Assembly (NCBI GenBank): GCA_002299585.1
Contig: DBOE01000033.1
Span: 2,418-31,103, forward strand
Origin: Hydrogenovibrio sp. UBA654
GTDB lineage: Bacteria; Pseudomonadota; Gammaproteobacteria; Thiomicrospirales; Thiomicrospiraceae
Direction of reading: 5' to 3'
Length of the DNA stretch: 28,686 nucleotides
Shown: piece after piece, positions 1 through 8,634 of the stretch
How positions within the stretch are numbered: the stretch's first letter is position 1
How the letters are laid out: every line of letters begins with the position of its first letter
Notes under the pieces: model-generated
The model's database searches: none
What the model was told of the DNA's origin: nothing
The model's input: only the letters and a program-made list of their open reading frames with translations
Position numbers and translations under genes: made by a program

Positions 1-134
1 TTGTTGTTATTGTTGTTATTATTAACTTGATTAGGATTGTTGACTTGATTAGCGTTATCTACTTCACCGCATGAGGTAAGTAGCGAGAAAAGAATTATTG
101 CTGAAATAATCAAAAGTATAGTTTTTTTGTTCAA
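1..134 (-). CDS. Asn-rich lipoprotein, partial (cut by left window edge)
   Basis: Reading leftwards from a TTG at 134-132, the frame stays open to the window edge (44 codons). It begins MNKKTILLIISAIILF and continues to LLTSC-G, a signal peptide with a lipobox, so the protein is probably lipid-anchored after Cys. The mature part turns at once into low-complexity sequence rich in Asn, Gln and Val, with the short unit N-Q-V repeated and then a run of Asn. No ATG is usable upstream: the nearest one is followed directly by TAA. The start is therefore TTG or a rarer codon, and no good Shine-Dalgarno sequence is visible. The function is unknown and the C-terminal part lies outside the window. Confidence 0.5.
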   Translation of the reverse strand, partial: MNKKTILLIISAIILFSLLTSCGEVDNANQVNNPNQVNNNNNNN

Positions 135-585
135 TGTAAATTCTACTGTTACATAGTCTTTTGCTTGTGGGCAATTTTAGTAGGGGCTTAAGTGTCCTAA
201 AATACTGTGGGACTACAAATGTCTAGCTCTTGCACTCTTGTTTTAGCAAAATAAGTGCCATTTATTAAGTATTTACTTATGTGTGTCGCATTATTTAAAA
301 CTAGAATAGGTAAAAAATCAATAATAATCGTTATTTTGTATGATTAAAATAAAATTTATTTTACAGCTAGCCAAATAGCTACTTAGAAAGTTGGTATATC
401 GCACCACCGCTTGCCCACTATGCATTCATAAAAAATGCCCACTTCAATGGGTAAAGCTAAGATTTTTTGCAAACGCTTAGTGGTCAAGGGATAGCACTAT
501 ATATCCAATTTAGAGACCTGTGGTAGCTAAACAGGGAAGCTAAACAGGAATTAGGGAGGTAGTTTTTGTTTGACAAGTTCGTGAG
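135..585. other. 451-base intergenic spacer with palindromes and a dispersed repeat
   Basis: No gene or tRNA was recognised here. It lies downstream of nth and upstream of the partial lipoprotein gene. It contains an AT palindrome AATAATCGTTATT (323-335), a perfect 9-bp inverted repeat TAAAATAAAATTTATTTTA (345-363), a short CCCA/TGGG hairpin near 448-463, a repeat shared with the thrS-infC gap (485-511), and a tandem unit AGCTAAACAGG present twice around 525-548. The two AT palindromes may be operators for the lipoprotein gene. This is inference from position only. Confidence 0.5.
485..511 (+). repeat. Dispersed intergenic repeat, copy 1
   Basis: This 27-base stretch matches 27751-27777 at 25 of 27 positions, in the same orientation. 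It contains a small inverted repeat, GGATA and TATCC separated by 8 bases. The flanks are not clearly alike, except that ACAGGAATTAGG at 544-555 occurs inverted at 27817-27828. It looks like a short genomic repeat of the REP or miniature-element type, but two copies are too few to define a family. Confidence 0.55.
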
Positions 586-1218
586 CTAGGCAGTTTTTTC
601 TTGGTATTCACATAGGTTATAAATAATGCAGACTCCACATTTTGGTTTTCTAGCGGTACAGGTGTATCTGCCGTGTAGTATTAATAGGTGATGGGCTGGG
701 ATTAGGTATTTTTTTGGTATATATTTGAGTAGTTGTTGTTCTACTTGGAGTACATTTTTGCCAGTTGCTATTTTGGTGCGATTTGATACCCTGAATATAT
801 GAGTGTCTACTGCTATTGTTGGTTGTCCGAAAGCGGTATTTAAAATTACATTGGCAGTTTTTCTGCCTACTCCTGGCAGGGCTTCTAGTTGTTGTCTAGT
901 TTGTGGTATTGTGCAGTTGTGTAATTTTATTAGCATGGCACAGGTTTTTATTATGTTTGTTGCTTTGGTGTTGTAGAGACCGATAGTTTTTATGTATTTT
1001 TTTAGTTTGTCTGTTCCTAAATTGTAGATTTGTTCTGGGGTATTGGCAATAGTAAAGAGTTTATCAGTAGCTTTATTTACCCCCTTGTCGGTGGATTGTG
1101 CGGATAAAATTACAGCTATTAGTAGTTCAAAATGGCTAGAATAGTTTAGTTCGGTTTTTGGATTGGGTATAGCTTGGGATAATTTATCGAAAATAGCAAG
1201 GCGTTTTTGTCTATTCAT
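586..1218 (-). CDS. nth: Endonuclease III (DNA glycosylase/AP lyase)
   Basis: This base-excision repair enzyme removes oxidised pyrimidines and cuts the resulting abasic site. The length of 210 residues is close to E. coli Nth (211). The helix-hairpin-helix LPGVGRKTANVIL is at residues 114-126. Catalytic Lys120 and Asp138 (in VDTH) are in place, and the four [4Fe-4S] ligands Cys187, Cys194, Cys197 and Cys203 have the family's C-x6-C-x2-C-x5-C spacing. The ATG overlaps the rsxE stop as ATGA, so nth is translationally coupled as the last gene of the rsx operon, the same arrangement as in E. coli. No terminator with a T-run is evident downstream on this strand. Confidence 0.97.
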   Translation of the reverse strand: MNRQKRLAIFDKLSQAIPNPKTELNYSSHFELLIAVILSAQSTDKGVNKATDKLFTIANTPEQIYNLGTDKLKKYIKTIGLYNTKATNIIKTCAMLIKLHNCTIPQTRQQLEALPGVGRKTANVILNTAFGQPTIAVDTHIFRVSNRTKIATGKNVLQVEQQLLKYIPKKYLIPAHHLLILHGRYTCTARKPKCGVCIIYNLCEYQEKTA

Positions 1219-1922
1219 TTGTTGGTTACTGGTGCAGTAGTTATTTTTATATTTAGGTTGTTAATTTTTTTATTTTGTTTTTTTATGTCCATGGCATTTT
1301 TTATTGCCACCATTAGTCCTAAGCCAATAAATGCTCCAGGGGGCAGAATTGCTAGTAGAGCTGGTTGAAAACTTTCAGGCATGTAGAGGGTCATGTTTTT
1401 ACCGAACTCACCAAATAATAAGTGCATTTGGTCAAACAGGGTGCCGTTACCAATTATTTCTCTGCTAGCTCCTAGTAGGATTAATACAAGGGCAAAGCCG
1501 GTTCCTACAAAGAAAGCATCTATAAATGATTTATCTATGCTGTTTTTTGAGGCGTAGGCTTCGGCTCTACCTAAGATGGCACAGTTGGTTACAATTAGGG
1601 GGATGAATATTCCCAAAATACCGTGTAGTGTGTGTAGGTAGGCATCCATTAGTAGGTCAATAATGGTTACTGCGGAGGCTATAATTGCTACAAATACGGG
1701 TATTCTTATATCATCTGGCACATGGTCTCTAATTAAGGAAACTAGTACACTAGATATTATTACTACTGCCATGGTTGCTAGCCCCAAACTTAAACCGTTT
1801 ACTGTGTTGTTAGTTACAGCGAGAAGTGGGCAAAGACCAAGTAATGCCACTATAGCTTGGTTATTGGTCCATAGTCCTTGTTTGGCTATTTGCTGGTAGT
1901 CTTGTAATCTTTGTTTAATCAT
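1215..1922 (-). CDS. rsxE: Rsx/Rnf electron transport complex subunit E
   Basis: This is an integral membrane subunit of the Rsx (Rnf) complex, which couples electron transfer between NADH and ferredoxin-like carriers to ion movement, or in E. coli keeps SoxR reduced. There are about six hydrophobic segments. LLGLCPLL (Cys31) and TNCAILGRAEA (Cys114) match the RnfE cysteines thought to share an iron-sulfur centre with RnfA at the subunit interface. The C-terminus has PPGAFIGLGLMVA, typical of RnfE. The frame is open up to an ATG at 1949, but that start lies 35 bases inside rsxG. The ATG at 1922 overlaps the rsxG stop by 8 bases (ATGATTAA) and gives 235 residues starting at the family's usual N-terminus, so it is preferred. 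Confidence 0.95.
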   Translation of the reverse strand: MIKQRLQDYQQIAKQGLWTNNQAIVALLGLCPLLAVTNNTVNGLSLGLATMAVVIISSVLVSLIRDHVPDDIRIPVFVAIIASAVTIIDLLMDAYLHTLHGILGIFIPLIVTNCAILGRAEAYASKNSIDKSFIDAFFVGTGFALVLILLGASREIIGNGTLFDQMHLLFGEFGKNMTLYMPESFQPALLAILPPGAFIGLGLMVAIKNAMDIKKQNKKINNLNIKITTAPVTNK

Positions 1923-2547
1923 ATAGTTCTTTTTGGTGTTTTTGCACATAAATAAGAGTGTTTTTTATAGCTTTTACAACGGCTCTTGGGGTAATAGTTG
2001 CTCCTGTAAATTGGTCAAACTGCCCACCGTCCTTTTTTACTTTCCATTGTGATAGGTTGTTATTTAGCTTTAAACCGTTAAATTTTGTAATCCAATGGTT
2101 TTTGTTTATCTCAATTTTATCACCTAAACCAGGTGTTTCTTTATGTTGAATAACTCTCACACCTGAAATGCTATTATCCATTTTGATTGCAATCATTATT
2201 TTTATATTACCACTATACCCGTCTGGAGCGATAGTTTCTATAATTAAGGCGACAGGCTTATTATTTTTTCTTGCTCGGTAAATTGTAATAGGCAAGTTGG
2301 TTTTAAAGGATGCCATATCGGTTATTATCTTTTTATCTTTAAAAGGAATATTGTCGTATTTTTTAGCTGGTAGAACTTGGTTAAAAGCTATTTTCATGGT
2401 TTTTAGGTGAGCTTGTTTAATTGCAGGGCTGGTTATATGCTTGGTAATTAATAGTAGTATTATGCCAACTATTACAAATACAGTTAGTAAAAATGCTGAT
2501 TTAAGCATCTTTTGAAGTAACAGGGGTATCTTATTGGTGAATTTCAT
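1915..2547 (-). CDS. rsxG: Rsx/Rnf electron transport complex subunit G
   Basis: This is a periplasm-facing flavoprotein subunit anchored by one N-terminal membrane helix (about residues 17-36). The FMN-binding domain follows, with ETPGLGDKI at 137-145 and the covalent flavinylation motif FTGATIT at 180-186. By homology FMN is attached through a phosphoester bond to Thr184. The length of 210 residues fits the family. The start ATG overlaps the end of rsxD by 4 bases (ATGA), and the 3' end overlaps rsxE by 8, so translation of D, G and E is likely coupled. Flavinylation would need an ApbE-type transferase, which is not encoded in this window. Confidence 0.96.
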   Translation of the reverse strand: MKFTNKIPLLLQKMLKSAFLLTVFVIVGIILLLITKHITSPAIKQAHLKTMKIAFNQVLPAKKYDNIPFKDKKIITDMASFKTNLPITIYRARKNNKPVALIIETIAPDGYSGNIKIMIAIKMDNSISGVRVIQHKETPGLGDKIEINKNHWITKFNGLKLNNNLSQWKVKKDGGQFDQFTGATITPRAVVKAIKNTLIYVQKHQKELYD

Positions 2548-3563
2548 TTTTTATAGCCAACAACTCGTGGAGCGGTGTATTGGTCGATAAAAGGTACACA
2601 CATGTTTAGTAGTAAAACGGCAAAGGAAATACCATCAGGAAAGGCTCCCCAGTTTCTAATTATATAGACTAGACAGCCAATCCCTATGGCAAAAACTAAT
2701 TTACCCTTTGGGGTGGTACTTGAGGTAACTGGGTCGGTGATGATAAAAAAGGCGGCAAGCATTATCCCACCAGAAAATAAATGCACAGAAGCAGGGGCGT
2801 AGGTATGGGGGTCTATATAGTGAAATATTGTAGCAAGCAGGGCGATAGTACCTAAAAACCCAATAGGATATTGCCAATTAATAGCACGGGTAAATAATAG
2901 CCACAAACCTCCAAGAATAAAGGCGATATTAATTTGTGTCCAAGCATAGGGTAAATTGTTATCAAATATTGGTAAATTAAGAGTTTGTAGTATTGTTGTG
3001 CCAGTAGTTAAGCCAGTTTTCATGGAGTTTAGTGGGGTGGCTCCTGTTATTTGATCTATATTTATATTTGGTATGTTGCCAGTAAATATAAGTTGTAATG
3101 TATTTATAAAAGTTAGTTCTTGCCCTGAAATAGCGATAGGCAATGACCACTGGGTTATTTCTACAGGAAAAGATATTAATATAAAAGCATAGCCTAGCAT
3201 TGCTGGATTAAAAGGGTTATAGCCCATGCCTCCATATAGATGTTTGCCAAATATTAGGGCGAAGCTAACTGCCGTTACTATTAGCCACCATGATGAATTT
3301 GGAGGTATACAAAATGCTATCCCACTAATGGTTATTACCGCTGTTAAGTCGCTAATAAAAGGTAGCACAGGTCTATTGCGTAGTTTTAGCATTATACTTT
3401 CGACAATTAGGAAGGTAATTAAGCCTAATAACCATTGTATAACTATGCCATATCCAAAAAAATAAACATGTACAATTAAGGCAGGTAATAAGGCTAATTG
3501 TACTTTAAACATCAATTTTTGGACGCTATTATTGTCATGTATGAATGGTGAGGTATTTATCAT
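2544..3563 (-). CDS. rsxD: Rsx/Rnf electron transport complex subunit D
   Basis: This is a polytopic membrane subunit of 339 residues, related to NqrB, that carries a covalent FMN. Hydrophobic helices run through most of the protein. The flavinylation motif ITGATPLNSMKTG begins at residue 172, and Thr176 is the expected FMN attachment residue by comparison with the family SGAT motif. KHLYGGMGYNPFNPAM (107-122) and FFIITDPVTSSTTPKGK are further RnfD/NqrB signatures. It follows rsxC after 8 bases and overlaps rsxG by 4, in the standard A-B-C-D-G-E order. Confidence 0.97.
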   Translation of the reverse strand: MINTSPFIHDNNSVQKLMFKVQLALLPALIVHVYFFGYGIVIQWLLGLITFLIVESIMLKLRNRPVLPFISDLTAVITISGIAFCIPPNSSWWLIVTAVSFALIFGKHLYGGMGYNPFNPAMLGYAFILISFPVEITQWSLPIAISGQELTFINTLQLIFTGNIPNINIDQITGATPLNSMKTGLTTGTTILQTLNLPIFDNNLPYAWTQINIAFILGGLWLLFTRAINWQYPIGFLGTIALLATIFHYIDPHTYAPASVHLFSGGIMLAAFFIITDPVTSSTTPKGKLVFAIGIGCLVYIIRNWGAFPDGISFAVLLLNMCVPFIDQYTAPRVVGYKK

Positions 3564-3571
3564 TATTTATG

Positions 3572-5383
3572 TTATTCTTGTGATTTTTTAGTTTTTATTA
3601 AAGCTGCCCGTTTTTTTTCCGCTTCAATTGCTTTTTTTCTATTATCTGGTTTTGAATCTTCTATAGTATCTTTGTTAGGAGTTTGTTGTTTAATTTTTTT
3701 TAAGGCAGCTCTTTTTTTAGCAGCCGCTATCGCTGTGGTTGCCGCCTTAGTTGGGGTCGCTTTGGCTGGGCTCGCTTTGTCTGGTGTAATTTGGTTTGCT
3801 TGTTGAGTGCGTTTTTTAGCGGCAGCTAGGGCTTTTTCTCTTGCGGACATTGGTGGGGTTGATGATGTTGCAGTAATATTTTTATCTTTATCAGCTAGAG
3901 ATTTTTGTTTAATAGCTTCTTTTTTGGCTTTTAATCGGTTGGCTTTTTCTACTTTTAATTTTTCTTGCCTAGCTAGTTTATTTTCATATCGCAGTTTTGC
4001 TAGTGAGGTGGCTTTTTGTTCGCTTTTATTTTTTTTAACTTCTGCTTTGGCAAAACGGTAGTATTGCACAAGTGGTATATTGCTTGGGCAAACATAACTA
4101 CAGCAACCGCATTCTATACAATCAAATAGATTTAGTTTTTCAGTTTTTTCAAACTCTTGGCTTTTAGAGTACCAGTAAAGTTGTTGAGGTAGTAGATTAA
4201 TAGGGCAGGCATCCATGCATTCTCCACATCTTATACATGGCATAGTGGCAGTTTTTTTTTGTGGAGTATTCGCTAGAATACAGTTGGTAGTTTTTGTAAT
4301 AGGAACTTGGTTAGTTTGTACTTCAAAGCCCATCATTGGGCCACCTTGAATTAGGCGGTAGTTTAGTTTCATTTTTGGTTTGGCAAATTTTATTAAATCT
4401 ATAAATGCAGTTCCTAGCATTGCTTCAGTATTATAAGGTTTTTTAAGTCCAGTTCCTGATATGGTAACTATTCTTGAAGTGAGCGGTTTGCCTTCGATTA
4501 CTGCTTGATAGATGGCTCTTACGGTTGAAACATTCATTACTAAAATGCCAGAATTTAGTGCATGGCTACCTGCGGGAATTTCTATGCCTAATATTTCTTG
4601 GATAAGCTGTTTTTCACCACCAATTGGGTAGATGGTTGGAATAGATTTTATGGTTATTTTTTCGTTGTTAACTGCTTGTCGCATTTTTTTGATGGCTTGT
4701 TGTTTATTATCTTCTATGCCACAAATTATTTTGTTGCAACCTAGAGCATTGGCGACTATATTTGCCCCTGAAATTATTTGTTTGGCATAGGTTTGCATTA
4801 TCAGATCATCGCAGGTGATAAATGGTTCGCACTCGGCACCATTTATAATTATAGTTTTAACCTTGTTTTTTTCATTTGGTATTTTAGCAAAGGTTGGAAA
4901 ACCAGCACCACCCATGCCTACAATACCTGCTTTATAGATAATATTTTTTAAAGTATTGGGTTCAGTTGGTACTTTATTAGGTATTTTTAAGGCATTTTCA
5001 ATTTCTAGTTCTAAACCATCGGTTGTTATTATAATACATAGCCCTGTTAGCCCTGATGAGTGAGGTAATTGGCGTTGTTCAATTGCACTTATAGTTCCTG
5101 AAGTAGGGGCGTGAATTGGTGCGTGTAAAGATGTGTCTTCTGTATTGGCAATTAGTTGATTTTTTAGTACCTTCTCCCCAACTACAACGAGTGGTTCTAC
5201 CGCTATACCTATGTGTTGTTTAAGAGGCAAAGCAAGTTCTTTAGGCATAATAGTTTTAACTATTGGGTGATGATTGCTAAGATCTTTGTGGGATTTAGGA
5301 AATATACCACCGTTAAACTTTTTAAGACCTCGTTTTGCCATAGGATAAATTAAGGAGATTAATTTTAATATCCAGTCTAGCAT
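3572..5383 (-). CDS. rsxC: Rsx/Rnf electron transport complex subunit C
   Basis: This is the peripheral NADH/FMN-binding subunit (603 residues), similar to the 51-kDa subunit of complex I. FNGGIFP (23-29) opens the family domain, and the glycine-rich GMGGAGFPT is at 156-164. Two [4Fe-4S] motifs lie at Cys383-386-389-393 and Cys422-425-428-432. After about residue 445 comes a Lys/Ala-rich, coiled-coil-like tail with imperfect AAxKKRAAL units; such variable tails are usual in proteobacterial RnfC. The start at 5383 is supported by AGGA six bases upstream and overlaps the end of rsxB by 7 bases. A later ATG at 5341 would also retain the conserved domain but is less well placed. Confidence 0.97.
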   Translation of the reverse strand: MLDWILKLISLIYPMAKRGLKKFNGGIFPKSHKDLSNHHPIVKTIMPKELALPLKQHIGIAVEPLVVVGEKVLKNQLIANTEDTSLHAPIHAPTSGTISAIEQRQLPHSSGLTGLCIIITTDGLELEIENALKIPNKVPTEPNTLKNIIYKAGIVGMGGAGFPTFAKIPNEKNKVKTIIINGAECEPFITCDDLIMQTYAKQIISGANIVANALGCNKIICGIEDNKQQAIKKMRQAVNNEKITIKSIPTIYPIGGEKQLIQEILGIEIPAGSHALNSGILVMNVSTVRAIYQAVIEGKPLTSRIVTISGTGLKKPYNTEAMLGTAFIDLIKFAKPKMKLNYRLIQGGPMMGFEVQTNQVPITKTTNCILANTPQKKTATMPCIRCGECMDACPINLLPQQLYWYSKSQEFEKTEKLNLFDCIECGCCSYVCPSNIPLVQYYRFAKAEVKKNKSEQKATSLAKLRYENKLARQEKLKVEKANRLKAKKEAIKQKSLADKDKNITATSSTPPMSAREKALAAAKKRTQQANQITPDKASPAKATPTKAATTAIAAAKKRAALKKIKQQTPNKDTIEDSKPDNRKKAIEAEKKRAALIKTKKSQE

Positions 5384-5964
5384 GTTTTTTCCTGTTGTAA
5401 GAACTGATCAACAGGAGTTACAACTGGAGATGTTTTTGGTTTTTGCCAAGCCCATGTTTGTAAGTTTTCTTCTACTGGAATCATCTCGATACAATCAACA
5501 GGGCAGGCGGGGGCACATAAATCACAACCAGTGCATTCATCAGTAATTACCGTATGCATTAGTTTAATTGAACCAACAATAGCATCAACAGGACAGGCTT
5601 TAATGCAGTGTAAGCAACCAATACAAGCGTCTTCGTCAATAAGAGCAACTATTTTTACAGCAGGTTTATCCTCAGCAACTGCACTCATTTCTTTAGGTTC
5701 TCGGTGGGTGATTTCAGAAATTTTAATCATTACTTCTGTGCCACCAGGAATACACTGATTTACCTCAGCCTCATCATTCGCAACCGCTTCTGCATAAGGC
5801 TTACAACCAGGGTAGTTACATTGCCCACATTGAGTTTGTGGTAATTCTTTATTGATCTGTTCGGCAAGAGGGTTGCCTTCGACTTTAAATTTAATCGCGG
5901 CATAACCAAGCAATAATCCATATATTAATGCAAGGCCTGTAAAAATTAAAATTGCAACTAACAT
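5377..5964 (-). CDS. rsxB: Rsx/Rnf electron transport complex subunit B (ferredoxin-like)
   Basis: This is the iron-sulfur subunit (195 residues), anchored by one N-terminal helix (about 3-24). A [4Fe-4S] motif lies at Cys46, Cys49, Cys54 and Cys71. Two bacterial ferredoxin motifs follow at Cys114-117-120-124 and Cys144-147-150-154, each ending in CPVD. It passes electrons between RsxC and the membrane subunits. It starts 2 bases after the rsxA stop and overlaps rsxC by 7 bases, which suggests coupled translation. All twelve cluster cysteines expected for RnfB are present. Confidence 0.97.
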   Translation of the reverse strand: MLVAILIFTGLALIYGLLLGYAAIKFKVEGNPLAEQINKELPQTQCGQCNYPGCKPYAEAVANDEAEVNQCIPGGTEVMIKISEITHREPKEMSAVAEDKPAVKIVALIDEDACIGCLHCIKACPVDAIVGSIKLMHTVITDECTGCDLCAPACPVDCIEMIPVEENLQTWAWQKPKTSPVVTPVDQFLQQEKTC

Positions 5965-5966
5965 TG

Positions 5967-6542
5967 TTAAACTAGCCCACCAAATCCCATAAAAGCTATG
6001 GACATTAAACCAGCGGTAATTAGGGCGATAGGAGCCCCTTGGAAAGGCTTTGGTATATCTGCATGTTCAAGTTTTTCTCGAATACCAGAAAACAATACTA
6101 ATACGAAAGTAAAGCCAATGGCTGCTCCAAATCCATAAATGGCAGATTCTAAAAAATTATGTTGTTCAGAGACATTGAGCAGAGCCAAACCTAATACCGC
6201 ACAATTAGTGGTAATTAGTGGAATATAAATGCCTAATACTTGATAGAGTACAGGGCTAGTTTTATGAATTGCCATTTCAGTAAAGCCAACTACAGCAGCT
6301 ATGGTTAGAATAAAACCAATAGTTTGTAAAAATTCTAATCCAAAAGGCACCAGTAAATAGGTGTTTAATAAATAGCTCAAAACGGCAGATAAAGTCATTA
6401 CAAAAGTGGTGGCAAAGCCCATACCTATTGCAGAATCAACTTTTTTAGACACCCCCATAAACGGGCAAAGTCCTAAAAACTTGACCAATACAAAGTTATT
6501 AACCAATACTGTGCTAATTAATATTAAAAAGTATTCGTTCAT
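5967..6542 (-). CDS. rsxA: Rsx/Rnf electron transport complex subunit A
   Basis: This is an integral membrane subunit (191 residues, six hydrophobic helices), homologous to RsxE and inserted in the opposite orientation. KFLGLCPFMG (Cys26) and TTNCAVLG (Cys114) match the cysteines proposed to bind the cluster shared with RnfE. It is the first gene of the rsx set and follows metG by 34 bases, so it may be read from the metG transcript. Its leader is odd: ten consecutive G residues lie six bases before the ATG and must serve as, or overlap, the Shine-Dalgarno sequence. Confidence 0.97.
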   Translation of the reverse strand: MNEYFLILISTVLVNNFVLVKFLGLCPFMGVSKKVDSAIGMGFATTFVMTLSAVLSYLLNTYLLVPFGLEFLQTIGFILTIAAVVGFTEMAIHKTSPVLYQVLGIYIPLITTNCAVLGLALLNVSEQHNFLESAIYGFGAAIGFTFVLVLFSGIREKLEHADIPKPFQGAPIALITAGLMSIAFMGFGGLV

Positions 6543-6548
6543 TTTTTA

Positions 6549-6558
6549 CCCCCCCCCC
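6549..6558 (-). repeat. G10 homopolymer in the rsxA ribosome-binding region
   Basis: Ten C on the given strand read as ten G on the coding strand, in the context GAGGGGGGGGGGTAAAAAATG. The spacing to the start codon is that of a Shine-Dalgarno site. Changes in tract length would alter the strength or spacing of ribosome binding. A G10 run is very unlikely by chance in such AT-rich DNA. Confidence 0.8.
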
Positions 6559-6576
6559 TCTAGTAAAAGTATTTTT

Positions 6577-8625
6577 TTATTTAACTCTCATCCCTTCTAT
6601 TGCACCCTCGTCAGGATTTAGCAAAAATAAATCTTCACCTCCTGATCCTGCCGCAAGAACCATGCCTTCAGACATGCCAAAGCTCATTTTCCTTGGCTTT
6701 AAGTTAGCCACCATTACGGTTAGTTTACCAATCAAATCTTCTGGTTTATAGGCTGATTTAATCCCCGCAAATACTTGTTTTTCTACCACTCCAATGTCTA
6801 AAGTTAGCTTTAGTAGTTTATTGGCTTTAGGAATATGCTCAGCATTAATTATTTTGGCAATTCTAAAATCTACTTTAGTAAAGTCTTCAAAGCTAATTTC
6901 ATCGGCAATAGGCTCAAGCAGTATTTTATTGTCTGTTTTTTGCACGGGCATTGCTGATTTTGCATCTGCTTTTGAAGCTTTGACCATTTTTTTAACTGCG
7001 ACCATTTCAACTCTGGTCATTAGCGGTTTGAACTTGGTTATCTGATGCCCCATTAATGGACTTTGAATATCATTCCATTTATAAGCCTCTAATTGTAAAA
7101 AATAACGCGCTTTTTCTGCGGTAACTGGTATAACAGGGGAAAGTAATGAAATTAATACTCGGAATAGATTAATTCCTAAACTAACTGATTCATGTAGTTC
7201 TTTTTCTTTACCTTCCTCTTTGGCTAATACCCAAGGAGCGGTTTCATCTATATATTCGTTAGCAATATCAGCTAAAGTCATAATCTCGCGCATCGCATGA
7301 GCAAACTCTCTTTTTTCGTAAAGTTCAGCAATATTATCTGTTTCTGCTAGTATAGATTGATAAAGTTGAGTTGCTTTAGTAGACCATTCATCGACTAACT
7401 TGCCATCAAACTTTTTATTCACAAATCCAGCACAACGGCTAGCAATATTAACTACTTTACCAACTAAATCAGAATTAACCCGTTGTACAAAGTCTTCAAG
7501 ATTTAAATCTAAATCATCAATTTTACTATTTAGTTTAGCCGCAAAATAATAGCGAAGATACTCAGGATTAAGATGTTCAAGGTAGCTTTTAGCCATGATA
7601 AATGTACCACGAGATTTGGACATTTTTTGTCCATCAACCGTTAAAAATCCATGGGCAAAAATTGCATCTGGTTTTCTAAAACCTGCTCCATCTAGCATGG
7701 CTGGCCAAAATAATGAGTGGAAATAAATAATATCTTTGCCGATAAAATGGTACAGCTCTGTTTTAGAACCTTTTGACCAAAATTCATCAAAATCAAGGTT
7801 GGTTTTTTTACAGTAGGCTTTAAAACTAGCCATGTATCCGACAGGTGCGTCTAGCCAAACATAGAAGAATTTATTGGTTTCATCAGGTATTTCAAAACCA
7901 AAGTAGGGTGCTTCACGAGAAATGTCCCAGCCGCGTAAACCAGTTTCAAACCATTCTTGTAATTTGTTGGATACTTGGCTTTGTAGATGTCCATCGGTTG
8001 TCCATTTCTTGAGCATTTCTGCAAAATTATTTAATTCAAAAAACAAATGTTCTGAATCTTTTTCAACAGGTGTTGTGCCAGAAACTGCTGATTTTGGGTT
8101 GATTAGTTCAGTAGGGGAGTAGGTAGCTCCACAGGACTCACAATTATCCCCATATTGGCCGTCAGCTTTACATTTTGGGCAAGTGCCTTTTATAAATCTA
8201 TCGGATAAAAACATTTCTTTTTCGGTATCGTAAAATTGACTAATTATCTTACGCGAGATATGTCCATTTTTTTTTAACTGATTGTATATATAAGCAGAAA
8301 GCTCTTTATTTTCATCAGAGTGAGTTGAATGGTAATGGTCAAAATGAATCTTAAAACCAGTAAAGTCAGCTTGGTGTTCTTTAGATACACGGGCGATTAA
8401 TTCTTCAGGCTTAATGCCTTCCGCTTCTGCTCGTAGCATAATTGGCGTACCATGGGCATCATCAGCACAGACGAAATGGCATTCATTACCACTAAGACGT
8501 TGAAATCTTGCCCAAATATCAGTTTGAATATATTCCACAAGATGACCTAAATGGATTGGGCCATTTGCATAGGGTAAAGCACTGGTAATTAGGATTTTTC
8601 TTGTTGTTTTCTTATCTTGGCTCAT
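6577..8625 (-). CDS. metG: Methionyl-tRNA synthetase
   Basis: This enzyme charges tRNA-Met and initiator tRNA (682 residues; E. coli 677). The class I signatures are HLGH at 25-28 and KMSKS at 334-338. A zinc knuckle has Cys149, Cys152, Cys162 and Cys165. The C-terminal tRNA-binding/dimerisation domain of the Trbp111 type runs from about 582, with VDFRIAKI and NLKPRKMSFGMSEGM. The ATG at 8625 precedes the conserved ILITSALPYANGPIHLGH. The 76-base leader after mrp holds a perfect 13-bp hairpin ending 9 bases before the start, which may control expression. It is followed by rsxA after 34 bases. Confidence 0.98.
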   Translation of the reverse strand: MSQDKKTTRKILITSALPYANGPIHLGHLVEYIQTDIWARFQRLSGNECHFVCADDAHGTPIMLRAEAEGIKPEELIARVSKEHQADFTGFKIHFDHYHSTHSDENKELSAYIYNQLKKNGHISRKIISQFYDTEKEMFLSDRFIKGTCPKCKADGQYGDNCESCGATYSPTELINPKSAVSGTTPVEKDSEHLFFELNNFAEMLKKWTTDGHLQSQVSNKLQEWFETGLRGWDISREAPYFGFEIPDETNKFFYVWLDAPVGYMASFKAYCKKTNLDFDEFWSKGSKTELYHFIGKDIIYFHSLFWPAMLDGAGFRKPDAIFAHGFLTVDGQKMSKSRGTFIMAKSYLEHLNPEYLRYYFAAKLNSKIDDLDLNLEDFVQRVNSDLVGKVVNIASRCAGFVNKKFDGKLVDEWSTKATQLYQSILAETDNIAELYEKREFAHAMREIMTLADIANEYIDETAPWVLAKEEGKEKELHESVSLGINLFRVLISLLSPVIPVTAEKARYFLQLEAYKWNDIQSPLMGHQITKFKPLMTRVEMVAVKKMVKASKADAKSAMPVQKTDNKILLEPIADEISFEDFTKVDFRIAKIINAEHIPKANKLLKLTLDIGVVEKQVFAGIKSAYKPEDLIGKLTVMVANLKPRKMSFGMSEGMVLAAGSGGEDLFLLNPDEGAIEGMRVK

Positions 8626-8634
8626 TGCATTCTC

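Noticed and set aside
383..394. TTAGAAAGTTGG as an extension of the dispersed repeat (11 of 12 match to 27739-27750)
   Set aside because: In copy 2 it overlaps the thrS stop codon and adjoins the repeat, while in copy 1 it lies 90 bases away, so chance similarity is more likely.
135..585. tRNA, small RNA or CRISPR-like repeats in the first spacer
   Set aside because: No TPsiC-arm sequence, cloverleaf or regularly spaced direct repeats could be found; only short palindromes and one dispersed repeat are present.
3600..3850. Possible tandem DNA repeat in the rsxC 3' end
   Set aside because: The repetition is an imperfect Ala/Lys-rich protein pattern usual for RnfC tails; the DNA units are not regular.
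4252..4260. T9 run within rsxC as a slippage site
   Set aside because: Runs of A or T of this length are common throughout this AT-rich window and the reading frame is intact.
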